In this document: in pieces, positions 44,022-53,787 of the stretch | Layout: each line of letters starts with the position of its first letter | Position numbering within the stretch: the first letter of the stretch is position 1 | DNA from: JAFGDI01 sp963667715 | GTDB taxonomy: Bacteria; Planctomycetota; Phycisphaerae; Sedimentisphaerales; SM23-30 | DNA length: 64,000 nt | NCBI GenBank assembly: GCA_963667715.1 | Contig: OY763926.1 | Coordinates: 1,612,001 to 1,676,000 of the forward strand | Direction of reading: 5' to 3' | Program-made: the position numbers and the translations under genes | Notes under the pieces: model-generated | Told to the model about the DNA's origin: nothing | Seen by the model: only the letters and a program-made list of their open reading frames with translations | Database searches by the model: none

Positions 44022-45020
44022 GTGGAAAACCTGGACAGTTTCAAAGAGATCGGCAGTAAGGCCCTGGCAGACCTTAAGAAGGTTAGCAGTCTGGCAGAGC
44101 TGGAAGATTTTCGTATCAAGTATCTTTCCCGCAAAGGTGAAATAACAAACCTGATGGGACAGTTGGGCGGGTTGCCGAAAGAGCTTCGTCCACAGGCCGG
44201 TCAGCTGGCTAATAAGATCAAGAATGAGATCAAGGAAGCCTTCGACGGTGCAATGTCAGGTTTGCAGAGCAGTGGTAAGAAATCATCTGGCCCGCTGTTT
44301 GATGTGACTCTGCCAGGGACAGCACCGGCACAGGGTAGTGCCCACTTGCTGACTCAGACTATTGATGAGCTGCTGGAGATCTTCGGTAGAATGGGCTTTG
44401 ATGTAGCCTATGGCCCTGAAGTAGAAGATGATTTCCATAACTTTGTGGCTTTGAATATACCGGAAATACACCCGGCACGTGATCCGCTGGATAATTTTTA
44501 TATTGATGATCAGACGCTGCTGAGGAGTCAGACATCGACTGTGCAGATACGGGTGATGGAGAGCCAGAAGCCTCCGATACGTATTGTGGCACCGGGTAGA
44601 GTGTATCGTCCTGATAGCGTGGATGCTACTCATATGTATATGTTCCACCAGATCGAAGCGCTGGTAGTTGATGAAGGGGTAAGTATGGTAGATCTTAAGA
44701 CTACTATCGATCAGTTCATTCAGGCGTTCTTTGGTGCTGGTACTACATGGCGGTTCAGACCTTCGTTCTTCCCGTTCACAGAGCCGTCAGGTGAAGTTGA
44801 TATGCTGCTGACCGATAAGGCTGGTAATGAATACTGGATGGAAGTTGGCGGCTGCGGTATGGTAGACCCGAACGTATTTGAAAAGGTTGGGATCGATCCT
44901 GAGAAATATACCGGCTGGGCGTTTGGCTTTGGTATTGAAAGACTGGCGATGCGTAAGTATGGTATCCCGGATATACGCCTGTTCTATGAAAACGATATGA
45001 GGTTTTTGGAGCAGTTTTGA
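44022..45020 (+). CDS. pheS: Phenylalanyl-tRNA synthetase alpha subunit
   Basis: PheS charges tRNA-Phe as a tetramer with PheT. I place the start at GTG 44,022 (MENLDSFKEIGSKAL), with AAGGAAA 5 bases before it; the frame is open to ATG 43,935, but the extra 29 residues look unlike a PheS N-terminus. That gives 332 residues, the usual length. Seen are the N-terminal coiled-coil tRNA-binding arm (to about residue 90, with YLSRKGEITNLMGQLGGLPKELRP), then class II core motifs: HPARDPLDNFYI, LLRSQTSTVQIRVM (motif 1-2 region), RPSFFPFTEPSGEVDM (about 244-260) and GWAFGFGIERLAM (motif 3, about 298). pheT does not follow. Confidence 0.95.
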   Translation: MENLDSFKEIGSKALADLKKVSSLAELEDFRIKYLSRKGEITNLMGQLGGLPKELRPQAGQLANKIKNEIKEAFDGAMSGLQSSGKKSSGPLFDVTLPGTAPAQGSAHLLTQTIDELLEIFGRMGFDVAYGPEVEDDFHNFVALNIPEIHPARDPLDNFYIDDQTLLRSQTSTVQIRVMESQKPPIRIVAPGRVYRPDSVDATHMYMFHQIEALVVDEGVSMVDLKTTIDQFIQAFFGAGTTWRFRPSFFPFTEPSGEVDMLLTDKAGNEYWMEVGGCGMVDPNVFEKVGIDPEKYTGWAFGFGIERLAMRKYGIPDIRLFYENDMRFLEQF

Positions 45021-45022
45021 TT

Positions 45023-45054
45023 AAGTGCGAAGTGCGAAGTGCATAAGTGCGAAG
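45023..45054. repeat. AAGTGCG heptamer repeat
   Basis: Four to five units of AAGTGCG (one AAGTGCAT variant). Equivalent runs stand at 5,058-5,088 (inverted), about 55,010-55,036 and about 59,320-59,352, always between genes. Confidence 0.8.
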
Positions 45055-45151
45055 AAATAAAAATATATGTTTAGATTTTTTGTCCTGATTTTATTTTGGG
45101 GCTAACTTCTTTCGAGCTGGCTATGGTCAGTTTTTGTGATAGAAAGATACA

Positions 45152-46402
45152 ATGACAAGATTTGATGAGTTAGGGTTAAAGCCGGAGATACTGTCGGCTC
45201 TGGAGAAGATGCAGTATACAGACCTTACGCCAGTACAGGAGGAGACTTTTGTGCCGGTGATGGAAGGTCGGGACCTGCTGGCTAAGGCCGAGACAGGTTC
45301 TGGTAAGACGAGTGCCTGTGCGGTGCCGCTGGTGGAGAAGGTTGATTATGAACAGAACACGATCCAGGCACTGGTCCTGGTGCCGACCCGTGAACTGGCC
45401 CTGCAGTATGTAGATGAGATCGACCGGGTATCGAAAGAGCTGCCGGTTGCTCCGTTTGCGATCTTTGGCGGAGCAGATATCTCGATCCAGAAGTCGAAGC
45501 TGGCCCATGGTGTGCATATACTGGTGGCTACGCCGGGACGACTGATAGATATGCTTTATAATACCGATCTGACGTTGAAAGATGTGCGGACGGTGGTATT
45601 GGACGAAGCGGATGAGATGCTTAAGATGGGGTTTGTGGACGATGTTGATTTTATTATGTCGTGTATGATCCAGGATCATCAGACGCTGTTTTTCTCGGCT
45701 ACTATGCCGAAAGAGATACTCAGGTTGACTGAGAAGTACCTGAAAGATCCGGTAACGATCGATCTGAATAAGAATAAAGCTGCACCGTCATCTTTAGTAC
45801 ATTATTTTAAGCATCTAAAGAATATTCATGAACATTATCATGAGCTGCTGAACTATATCAAGGGTGAAGATATTTCGCAGGCTATTGTCTTTTCAAATTC
45901 GAGACATGGTGGCGAGAAGCTCTTTAAGCATTTGCTAAAGGATCTGGACTCGGTTGAGTTTATCCATGGCGGAATGGAACAGGGTAGGCGTACCTCGATC
46001 TTTAACCGGTTCAAACGTAAAGAGATCAAGTATATGGTGGCGACTGATGTTGCCGGGCGTGGGCTGGACTTTAGCCATGTTAGCCATGTGATCAATTTTG
46101 AGTTTCCACGTGATATTGAAGCGTATACGCACCGTACCGGGCGTACCGGGCGTATGGGCCGTAAGGGGCAGGCGTTGACATTTGTTACCGGTAGGGATTT
46201 TGGCCGGTTCCGCTATCTGCTGAAGGTTAATAATCTTACTCCGACCTGGGTTGGTGATGAGCCGGATATTAAACGTCCGGCCAAGCGTGGTAAAGGTTCT
46301 TCCGGCGGCGGTAAGGGAAGGCCACATTATCATAAGAGGCCGAGGAATAAGCAGGGTGGCGGTAAAGGAGCCGGGCAGGGTAATCCTAAGGCTGCGGAGT
46401 GA
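45152..46402 (+). CDS. DEAD-box ATP-dependent RNA helicase
   Basis: A 416-residue RNA helicase that unwinds RNA duplexes, probably in ribosome assembly or mRNA decay. All motifs stand in order: Q motif (TDLTPVQEETF), Walker A AKAETGSGKTSA (about 44-55), PTRELA, GG, TPGRL, DEAD (about 150), SAT, then domain 2 with VFSNSR, ATDVAGRGLDF and HRTGRTGRMG (about 326). The C-terminal 50 residues are a basic Gly/Lys/Arg tail (GKGSSGGGKGRPHYHKR), like those of RhlE and CshA types, which bind RNA. GAAAGA lies before the ATG. The paralogue type cannot be fixed by eye. Confidence 0.93.
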   Translation: MTRFDELGLKPEILSALEKMQYTDLTPVQEETFVPVMEGRDLLAKAETGSGKTSACAVPLVEKVDYEQNTIQALVLVPTRELALQYVDEIDRVSKELPVAPFAIFGGADISIQKSKLAHGVHILVATPGRLIDMLYNTDLTLKDVRTVVLDEADEMLKMGFVDDVDFIMSCMIQDHQTLFFSATMPKEILRLTEKYLKDPVTIDLNKNKAAPSSLVHYFKHLKNIHEHYHELLNYIKGEDISQAIVFSNSRHGGEKLFKHLLKDLDSVEFIHGGMEQGRRTSIFNRFKRKEIKYMVATDVAGRGLDFSHVSHVINFEFPRDIEAYTHRTGRTGRMGRKGQALTFVTGRDFGRFRYLLKVNNLTPTWVGDEPDIKRPAKRGKGSSGGGKGRPHYHKRPRNKQGGGKGAGQGNPKAAE

Positions 46403-46943
46403 TATTTTTTTTGGTGTGATCCACAGATTAAATTTTTTGTGTTCGCTACCGCTCAGTGCTGATTGTTTAATTTTTATGCTTCGCATCAACTATGTGTTAG
46501 AGATTTAAGAATAAGAATTAAGAGTTTAACGCAAGGGCGCAGAGTCGCAAAGATATGGTTGGCGGGTGTTGGATTATGGAATTGGTTTGGAGGAGAGGCA
46601 AGGCGTTTTTTTTGTATTCGCTTTGCTCATGGGTTAGAAGTCAAACTGAAGGGCCTGTTGCCTAAAAGAATAAGTCAGAATATTGTGTAACTTATATACT
46701 AGATTCATTGAGATGGTTGGCAAAGTTATACCAAGAATCACAAGCGAGGACGCTTGTGCTACTCATGGGCAACACGCCCTTAAGTTTGAACTCTTAAAGC
46801 TTCACGAGGGGATTTGGTTGATTGTGTGGGGAGTAGACGCAATATTTTGCGTCTCTACGGGGGTGAAAAAAATGTGTTTTTGGTGGTGGGGAGGTGCTAT
46901 AATAATATTGTTATTATTATGACCAGAACACAGGAGATTTTTG
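46403..46943. other. Repeat-filled intergenic region
   Basis: No gene. From left to right: a CCACAGATTAAATTTTTTGTG segment that recurs at about 47,676 (with GTGTTCGCTACCGCTCA); a copy of the AATTAAGAGTTTAACGCAAG repeat (46,515-46,575); the left half of the 180-bp repeat E (46,613-46,650); the MITE at 46,651-46,779; the right half of repeat E (46,782-46,830); and an AGACGCAATATTTTGCGTCT hairpin at 46,838-46,858. A CAGGAGA ribosome binding site ends the stretch. Confidence 0.7.
46651..46779 (+). mobile_element. MITE-like repeat (family A), nested copy
   Basis: 129 bp with terminal inverted repeats GGGCCTGTTGCC and GGGCAACACGCCC (11 of 12 pairs when inverted), and a perfect central hairpin CACAAGCG-AGGA-CGCTTGTG at 46,739-46,758. 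It interrupts repeat E: the junction reads CAAACTGAA on the left and AAGTTTGAAC on the right, while intact E copies read CAAACTGAAGTTTGAAC. No coding capacity of its own. Confidence 0.8.
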
Positions 46944-47660
46944 ATGGCAGATAGAGAGTGTAAACGAGCGTTGATATTTGCACCGCACCCGGATGATGCT
47001 GAGATCGGGATGGGTGCTACGATAGCGAAGCTGTTGGCTGAAGGCTGGGAGGTAGTGGTTGCAGAGCTGACAGATGGCGAGCCTACGCCGGCGGGAACGC
47101 CAGAGATCCGTAAGGCAGAGCAGGCGAGAGCGACTGAGATATTGGGGATAAAGGAGCGAATCTGTCTGGGCTTGCCAAATCGGTATTTGCAGGTGAATCT
47201 TGAGTATACTCGTCTGATAGCTGAGACGATCCGTAAGTATAGGCCGCATATAATGTTTGTTACGTATCGTCCGGACGCACATCCTGACCATATCCATGCT
47301 GGTCAGCTGGTGGAAGATGCGAGGTTTACGGCAAAGCTGACGAAGACGACGATGCGATATGAGCCGTGGTGGACGCCTAAGGTGCTGTATTATTATTCAA
47401 ACCATTTGCGTGTGAATATAGAGCCGAGTGTGCTGCTGGATGTGTCGGACTATTGGCAGATAAAGGTAGATGCGATAAGTGCGTTTAAGAGCCAGTTCTG
47501 GGATAAGTATGATGATCCGACGCAAAAGGGTGAGATGATCGAGATAGTGACTGCACAGGGTCGGTATTTTGGGAGCCGGATACAGGTGAAGTATGCGGAG
47601 CCGTTTTTCTGTCATGATCCGATCGGGGTAAGTGACTTTGGGGCGTTGTTGCCTATATGA
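46944..47660 (+). CDS. PIG-L family deacetylase, BshB1-like
   Basis: A 238-residue zinc-dependent deacetylase of the PIG-L/LmbE family. The closest pattern by eye is BshB1, which removes the acetyl group from GlcNAc-malate in bacillithiol synthesis. Metal-binding motifs: APHPDDAEIGMGATIAKL (about 10-27) and RPDAHPDHIHAGQL (about 110-123). TDGEPTPAGTPEIRKAEQA and ILGIKERICLGLPN are typical of BshB1. Start is ATG 46,944 with CAGGAGA 7 bases upstream. No bshA or bshC is in the window, so the product could also be another N-acetylglucosamine-linked compound. Confidence 0.85.
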   Translation: MADRECKRALIFAPHPDDAEIGMGATIAKLLAEGWEVVVAELTDGEPTPAGTPEIRKAEQARATEILGIKERICLGLPNRYLQVNLEYTRLIAETIRKYRPHIMFVTYRPDAHPDHIHAGQLVEDARFTAKLTKTTMRYEPWWTPKVLYYYSNHLRVNIEPSVLLDVSDYWQIKVDAISAFKSQFWDKYDDPTQKGEMIEIVTAQGRYFGSRIQVKYAEPFFCHDPIGVSDFGALLPI

Positions 47661-47902
47661 TATGTTTTTTTTTGTCCACAGATTTATTTTTTGTGTTCGC
47701 TACCGCTCACTGCTATTTTGATTAATTTGCACAGATTTAAGAAGAAGAATTAAGAGTTTAACGCAAGGACGCGAAGACGCAAAGAGTTGGTTGGCGATTG
47801 GGGAGGATAAGAGTAAATATTGTGTAAGAAGAGTTTCTCGCAAAGGCGCAAGGTGCTTCGCACCCGCAAAGGGGAAGAAGAAATTGTCCAGGATGCTTGT
47901 TT
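47661..47902. repeat. Cluster of dispersed repeat pieces
   Basis: Holds a second copy of the CCACAGATTTATTTTTTGTGTTCGCTACCGCTCA-type segment (in parts, about 47,676-47,710), a copy of AATTAAGAGTTTAACGCAAGGACGC (about 47,747-47,799) and the fragment GTTTCTCGCAAAGGCGCAAG (about 47,830). No gene. Confidence 0.65.
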
Positions 47903-48086
47903 TTTTGTATTCGCTTAGCTCATGGGTTGGAAGTCAAACTGAAGTTTGAACTCTTAAAGCTTCGCGAGTTGATTTGGTAATGTGGCATTGGGTGATGTTC
48001 TGGGGTTGGTTGGGAATTAAGGAAGAAGACTGAAGAATCCCGACGTGTATCGGGAAACTCTTGCGCAGATGGTTGGTTGGCGGGTG
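47903..48086. repeat. Dispersed repeat E, 180 bp, copy 1
   Basis: Begins TTGTATTCGCTTAGCTCATGG and runs to GCGGGTGTTGG; matches 56,331-56,513 at more than 90%. It includes the palindromic word CCCGACGTGTATCGGG. A third copy is split by a MITE at 46,613-46,830. Confidence 0.85.
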
Positions 48087-48138
48087 TTGGATTGGGGAAT
48101 GGGTTTGGAGGAGTCGCAATATTTTGCGTCTCTACTGG

Positions 48139-51100
48139 TTATGGCCAGGTTGTTATTAGGGATGATTGCCAGTTTTGGGTTAGGTTTTGCAGGTCTGTTA
48201 TGTTAATCTGGTCGTCGTTGTTGATGTCGCAGGTGTCGATGAAATTGGTGCTGGTGACGTCAGATAGCCATGAGTTTGCCATAAGCTGGAAGTCAAATAG
48301 GTTAACGGTTTTATCGTCGTTAGCGTCTCCGGTAATAATCGGTTCTTCAAAGCTGAGCCAAGGATAGTAGTTTTCTGCAGTTTGCCAGTTGTTGTTTATG
48401 CCGTTGGCTGTTTCTCCGACCATGTCCCAGTTGCTATATTCATACCAGAACTCAACCGAAGTAAGGGTACTGGCACTAAGTGGTGTGCCGTAGCTGCCGT
48501 ATGGGCATAGAGATGAGTTCCAGAAGCAGTTTGATACGGTTGAGAATCGGTTGTAGGCTGCTATGCCGTCGAGGTAGTCAAGTGCGATAGTATCGGCAGC
48601 AGCGTAGCAGGTGTTGATAGAGCTGTACCGAAGTCCGCCGGCGATGCCGCCAGCACAAAGAGCGGCGTCGAGCTGACCGGTATAACAGCAGTTAGTAATG
48701 TCTGACTCTTCAGCGTAGCCGGCGATACCACCGACATACATAGATGCGGCGACATAAGCATTTCTAACGGCACAGTTACTAATAGAGCCGTCGAAGATAT
48801 ATCCGACGAGTCCGCCAGCGATGTTGTATATGCCGTCGGTTTCGATATGAACGTTATTTATGAGCAGGTTCTTTACGCCAGCGGTCAAGTCAGAGGTTGG
48901 CTCAGAAGCGATATAACCGAACAGTCCAGCACCTTCGCGGGCACGTTCGATAGTTATATTCGAGATGGTATGGCCGTTACCGTCGAAAACTCCGGTAAAA
49001 GGCTTGTTATTTTCGAGATTGCCGAACAGGCTGGTTTGCAGGTAATAGTCGCTCAGGTCGAAATCCTTTGTAAGAATATAATGTCTGTTTGGTATTTCAC
49101 TGACGAGCAGGAAGTCGATATTATTATAGATAATATTGGGTGATTCTGCAGTACCTTCGCCTCCGCTGAAGTTAAATAGGCTGGTGAGTCTGGGCCACAT
49201 GAGTTCGTCGGCCATGAGCCATGGGCTAGCAGAGCCGAACGACCAGCCAGCATTTAGGAAGATGTCTTTATCTTTCATTTCTGAGCCGGAGAGACCGACA
49301 AAGCCTGAGCCAGAGCCGTCGTCTTCCTGGCCGCTGGTCTCTATATTCCAGAAGCAGCCGACTACGGTGCCGGTATTGTTGGCACAGAACCCGTTTTCGT
49401 AGCTGCCGCCCGCGGAGGTAACAGATCCGGTAGCATAGCATGAGCTGATGAGTCCGGAGTTGGTGGCGGTCAGGCCAGCTGCGTATTCGTTTGAGGCGTA
49501 AACCGAGGCCCAGGAATAGCAATAAGCGAGCATGCCGTCGGTGTTTTCTCCGACGAGTCCGCCAGCGTAGTTCGCGGCGGTAACGGTAGAGCTGTCGGTT
49601 ATCCGGCAAGAGGTGATATAGCCCTGATTGAGCCCGACTAGCCCGCCAGCGATATTGCCAGAGGCGGTCACATCGCCAGTGACGCTACAGTTATAGGCGC
49701 GTGGTGTTATACTACCGCTGCCAGTAGATACTGCTCCGGCGAGCAGGCCGGCGGTAGTGACGGCGTTAATAGAACCGTTAACATTGCAGTTGGCGACCCA
49801 GCAGCCGTTGCTGGCGATAAGTCCGCCGGCAGGGAGTGCAGAGCTGGTGCTGGTGATATTAACATTATCCAGATTTATGTTGCTGATCTCATATTCGACG
49901 TCGTCTGTTTCTGAGAAATCGGTATAGCCGAAGATACCGGTAACGGTTGAGCTGGTAGTGTAGGTGTAGTTTGAAATCGTGAAGTTTTGGCCGTCGAATA
50001 CACCGGTGAACGGAGCGGCAGAGGTTCCGATACTGGAATATTGGTTGTTCAGGCTGGACATGTCTATGTCACTGGTGAGAATAAAGAAGTCGTCGAGATG
50101 GTCGCTGATCTCTGAGATAGTATCGAGCTGTAGAGCGTTAGCGATCTGCCATGGATCGGAGGCTGTTCCAGATCCGCCGTTATAGGTGTATTCATAATCG
50201 ATAGCAAGAATTCTGATAATTGAGTTGTTATTGGTTATATCGCTTTCGTTGATCTCATCTTCATCATTTATAATAATAGCCATGATATAGTATAGGCCGG
50301 AGTCTGCGGGAGTGGTAAACGATATGGCAGCGGTTTTGGAGTTGCCGGGGTCAAGGCTGGAGACGGTTGCAGAGCCGGCAAGAGTTTCCCATTCGGGTGT
50401 TTCAGCTGCATGGGCTATGTACAGTTCGACGGTAATATTTGAAGTGGCAACGGAGCCGGTGTTTAGTGCTTTTACGGTAATACTGGTATCTTCGCCGGCA
50501 TATTTTGATAGATACTTGTCGATAAGCTGCACTTCCAGGTCTGGTGCGTGAGCTTTGACCTTCAGATTTACGGTGTATTCGCTGACCTCGGAGCCGGTAG
50601 CGTTTTCTTCTATTCTAAGGCAGAATCTACGGACAGTAGAGCTAACGGTTAGAGCTTTGGTTTTAGTGTAGTTATTGCCGGAGATGGTAGAGCTGTCGAA
50701 AGTGATAGAGGTAGTGTTATTGTTCTCGTCTAGCTCATATAGTGAGATATTGAGTACCTGTGAGCAGTTTACCAGAACGGTTATCTGAGACGATTCGGTG
50801 AGCGAGAAGTACATATAATCGACATCGGAGGCCGGGTCGAGCGAATGGGTTTGGGTAACGCCAGGTAGAATTTCATTTTCGGTATCGGCTGAGTTGTCGT
50901 TTAGAGATTCGTAGCTGTCGAGCTGATAGGTGTGCAGGCGAGTGGGCGATGCTGTTATATTGTTATCTTCATTACTTTCTGCGATGGTGTTTTCGGAGTC
51001 GACTATGAAGGCATAGTAGATATCGCCAACGACGGTAGGCTGTGGCAGGCTGAAATTTTCATTGGTAACGGTTTCGTTCGCATCGAGCGAGATCGAGAAC

Positions 51101-53133
51101 TGGTTGACCTGATGGTAAGGCTGGGTGAAGGAGCCGGTGGTAGAGGAGACGAGTATACAGGTGAAGGAGCCGGTAGGTACAGGCGAGTTGTTGGTGACAG
51201 ATACGTCTATAGTGGCAGAGTCGCCGAGCTGGCAGTATATAGTGTTGTCCGAGGCGAAGGACGGGGTTATGTCGGGTAGGACGTATTCCAGCGAAACATC
51301 AAGCTGGTAGGCGGTGACAATGCTATGGCTGGTCTCGTAGGCTTTAAGGTAATAGGTGGTTTCGGTGGAGCCGGAGGTATTATCCAGTCGGCAGGAAAGA
51401 GAGGCAGCGTCATCGCCGGAGGTTGAATATAGCAGAGTTGTACCGTCTGAATCGTAGAGTTCGAGAGTGATATTTTTTTCTTCTTCGTTGGTGATAGAAA
51501 TCTCGATATCGGATATCTGGTCGACGGTTATACCGGTCCAGTCGATATCGTATTCTGTGCCGTCGGTAGGCGAGAGGCTGGCAGATTTGCTGGTTGGGTT
51601 AGTGACAGTAGCGAAAAGAGCAGGGTCGAGGTCAGAGATAAGATTGTCAGGTTCGTAGCCGCCGGGATAGAACAGTTCGAGGGCGAGGATGGGGCCGCTG
51701 TTATTATCGTAGTTGCTCTCGAGTACCGGGCTTTCGTTTTCCTCGTAGTTGGCGATCATTTTGACATAGTATGTGCCATTTTCGGAGAAGTCGTAGAATT
51801 CGCTGTAGTTTATATTGATAGTAAAGGTCAGAGTTTCCTGAGCTTCAGGTACGAAGAGTTCGTTATCGTCGCTATCGTAGTAGATAGTGAAGGTCGGCCA
51901 GCTGGCAGTTTCCAGCTCTTCGGCGGAGCGGGTAACAAAGACTGCCATATTTATACTTTCGCCGCCAGCGCAGAAGCTTTGGTTGGTGATATCGACATCG
52001 ATGAGTATAGAATCGTCGTTGGCTCTGTTGAGCGATTCTGGGTAGTCGATAATGATATCGGTTACGAGATTATGAACTGGGTAGGCACCGTCGGTGAAGA
52101 TCCATAGGTCGGAGAAGGTCCAGGTAAGCGATTGGTAGAAAGTTGAGGAGACAGCAGTTTTGATCTGGCTGGTAGTACCGCCGGTGTTGACAAGGTCAGA
52201 AACGCTGGTTCTGCCGCAAGCTGTGGTAAGTCCGGAAGTGGTTTCGTTCCAGAGGTTATAGTTGACATTTTGACTTTGGTTATCGCCGGTGATACCGCCG
52301 ATAAGGCTTAGGCTGGTATTGGTGTCGGAGTCTGATATACCGGTGGAGATACAGTAGTTGATAGTACCGCCGGAGACGCAATATCCGGCAATACCGCCGG
52401 CATTGGAGGAGATAGCGGTATTGTGGGTACTGGCATAGCAATTTTCGATGGTAGCGGAGTTGCCGTTATAGCCTGCGATACCGCCGGCGTGGACGGTTCC
52501 GGCGTAAACGGAGCCGTAAGCACTGGAAGCGGTGATCGATCCGGTGTTACTGGCTGCTATACCGCCGGCGGTGTTGCTGGAGGTGTGAACATCAGCCGAG
52601 CTGGACGAGTTGGTGATAAGAGCGCCGGAATAGTTAAAAGCTGCGATACCGCCAACTCTGGCGATAGAAGTTACAGAGCCGGAGGTGTGGCAATTAACGA
52701 TAGTTCCGTAGTTATTGGCAGCAATGAGTCCGGCTGAGGCTTTGGTGCTGTTTATCTGTCCGGCGAGAGTCAGGTTTGATACTTTTCCGTTTACTCCGAT
52801 GTAGTTGAATAGTCCCAGGAAGTTGTCGTTGCTGTTGAGTGTCAGGTTGGAGATGGAGTAGTAGTTGCCGTCGAAGGTTCCCTGGAAGCGTATGTCATTG
52901 GTACCGATGGGGAAGAAGGTATTTATGCCAGTCATGTCGATATTGCTGCCGAGAACGAAAAAGTCGTCCCAGTGCTCGGAATATGCAGATATATTTGCCA
53001 GGTCGGCAGCGTTTGATATGATCCATGGGCTGGCTTGTGTGCCGGAGCCGCCGCTATATTGAGCAGAGGCAGTGTTTATAAGTGAAGAAAAAGCGAATAA
53101 TAATACTAATAAAAATCCGTTACAGGTTTTCAT
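48139..53133 (-). CDS. Giant secreted GLUG/CARDB/PPC protein with dockerin-like end
   Basis: A 1,664-residue exported protein. A signal peptide (residues 1-24, FLLVLLFAFSSLINTASA) leads. Three blocks opened by a G-G-x-G-T-x-x-x-P signature (about residues 28, 982 and 1,319) are rich in GLUG-type turns (GGIAGYN, GGLVGLN, GGLVGYI, each with NCY or SCY), likely beta-helices. Between them lie CARDB-like Ig domains (about 359, 621 and 862, DVDITNQSF, DVSVTNNSP, TVKALNTG) and PPC-like domains (about 500-615 and 750-860). The C-terminus is a dockerin-like calcium pair (GDANDDKTVNLFDFQLMANSW, about 1,603, and CDINNDDQINITDL). Adhesion or polysaccharide handling at the cell surface is likely. It stands alone. 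Confidence 0.85.
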   Translation of the reverse strand: MKTCNGFLLVLLFAFSSLINTASAQYSGGSGTQASPWIISNAADLANISAYSEHWDDFFVLGSNIDMTGINTFFPIGTNDIRFQGTFDGNYYSISNLTLNSNDNFLGLFNYIGVNGKVSNLTLAGQINSTKASAGLIAANNYGTIVNCHTSGSVTSIARVGGIAAFNYSGALITNSSSSADVHTSSNTAGGIAASNTGSITASSAYGSVYAGTVHAGGIAGYNGNSATIENCYASTHNTAISSNAGGIAGYCVSGGTINYCISTGISDSDTNTSLSLIGGITGDNQSQNVNYNLWNETTSGLTTACGRTSVSDLVNTGGTTSQIKTAVSSTFYQSLTWTFSDLWIFTDGAYPVHNLVTDIIIDYPESLNRANDDSILIDVDITNQSFCAGGESINMAVFVTRSAEELETASWPTFTIYYDSDDNELFVPEAQETLTFTININYSEFYDFSENGTYYVKMIANYEENESPVLESNYDNNSGPILALELFYPGGYEPDNLISDLDPALFATVTNPTSKSASLSPTDGTEYDIDWTGITVDQISDIEISITNEEEKNITLELYDSDGTTLLYSTSGDDAASLSCRLDNTSGSTETTYYLKAYETSHSIVTAYQLDVSLEYVLPDITPSFASDNTIYCQLGDSATIDVSVTNNSPVPTGSFTCILVSSTTGSFTQPYHQVNQFSISLDANETVTNENFSLPQPTVVGDIYYAFIVDSENTIAESNEDNNITASPTRLHTYQLDSYESLNDNSADTENEILPGVTQTHSLDPASDVDYMYFSLTESSQITVLVNCSQVLNISLYELDENNNTTSITFDSSTISGNNYTKTKALTVSSTVRRFCLRIEENATGSEVSEYTVNLKVKAHAPDLEVQLIDKYLSKYAGEDTSITVKALNTGSVATSNITVELYIAHAAETPEWETLAGSATVSSLDPGNSKTAAISFTTPADSGLYYIMAIIINDEDEINESDITNNNSIIRILAIDYEYTYNGGSGTASDPWQIANALQLDTISEISDHLDDFFILTSDIDMSSLNNQYSSIGTSAAPFTGVFDGQNFTISNYTYTTSSTVTGIFGYTDFSETDDVEYEISNINLDNVNITSTSSALPAGGLIASNGCWVANCNVNGSINAVTTAGLLAGAVSTGSGSITPRAYNCSVTGDVTASGNIAGGLVGLNQGYITSCRITDSSTVTAANYAGGLVGENTDGMLAYCYSWASVYASNEYAAGLTATNSGLISSCYATGSVTSAGGSYENGFCANNTGTVVGCFWNIETSGQEDDGSGSGFVGLSGSEMKDKDIFLNAGWSFGSASPWLMADELMWPRLTSLFNFSGGEGTAESPNIIYNNIDFLLVSEIPNRHYILTKDFDLSDYYLQTSLFGNLENNKPFTGVFDGNGHTISNITIERAREGAGLFGYIASEPTSDLTAGVKNLLINNVHIETDGIYNIAGGLVGYIFDGSISNCAVRNAYVAASMYVGGIAGYAEESDITNCCYTGQLDAALCAGGIAGGLRYSSINTCYAAADTIALDYLDGIAAYNRFSTVSNCFWNSSLCPYGSYGTPLSASTLTSVEFWYEYSNWDMVGETANGINNNWQTAENYYPWLSFEEPIITGDANDDKTVNLFDFQLMANSWLSDVTSTNFIDTCDINNDDQINITDLQNLTQNWQSSLITTWP

Positions 53134-53161
53134 TATACAGCATCCTTGCTTAAAATGTTTT

Positions 53162-53326
53162 AAGGCAACCTCTAAAAAATCATTCCGGGCTACAAACGGT
53201 CTTGATTTTCCCTGAGCTGCGTCACGAAAGACCGTGAATATAAATCAATATGCCCGGTTCTTCGTTCCTTGTCAGTAAAAATCAATCCTCGTTTTCGCCA
53301 CGAAAGCAATTGTTAGAGGTTACCTT
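53162..53326. mobile_element. MITE-like repeat (family D), copy 1
   Basis: 165 bp with inverted ends AAGGCAACCTCTAA (53,162-53,175) and TTAGAGGTTACCTT (53,313-53,326), 13 of 14 pairing. The interior (CATTCCGGGCTACAAACGGT ... CCTGAGCTGCGTCACGAAA ... GGTTCTTCGTTCCTTGTCAG) is almost the same as 56,152-56,326. No coding capacity. Confidence 0.8.
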
Positions 53327-53787
53327 ATGTTTCTCCAAAACTCCAAGTGATGAATAATCACAGTGTAATTATACCATTTTGTAAATAGTTTCAAATGAAA
53401 AATTGTATATTAATGTAAAATAATACTGTTATTATTGGACTTATGGCATTTGGTGGGGTGTTGTTAGATAAGAGAATTTGTAATGGAATGTTATTCTTGA
53501 GTTGACGATGGGTTAGTTTAGCTATTTTAACAGTTTGGGTGTGTGGTGGCGTTTTGAGGTTGGGAAAGCGGGGTGCCGGGCAGAGGGAATTGAATTTATT
53601 TGATAGTTTGGGTTGATTAAGTAGAATGGTAGGTGAGATATAATGATGTTTTATTATCTTTTTTTGTAAATAAACGGGTTATAAAGCGTTAGTATAGTAT
53701 AGGATTTAGGATTTAGGATTTAGGAATTAGGAATTAGTCCCGATGTACATCGGGATAGGAATTAGGCTCTGGTAAGAATAAGAAGAT
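53327..53787. other. Intergenic region with tandem heptamers and palindrome
   Basis: No gene. About five units of the heptamer AGGATTT/AGGAATT at about 53,700-53,736 are followed by the perfect 18-base palindrome TCCCGATGTACATCGGGA (53,738-53,755). The same palindrome is inserted in the second family D repeat at about 56,227. Confidence 0.7.

Noticed and set aside
46683..46922. A 79-codon frame with ITSEDACATHG
   Set aside because: It is the family A MITE plus half of repeat E translated; the same words appear non-coding elsewhere.
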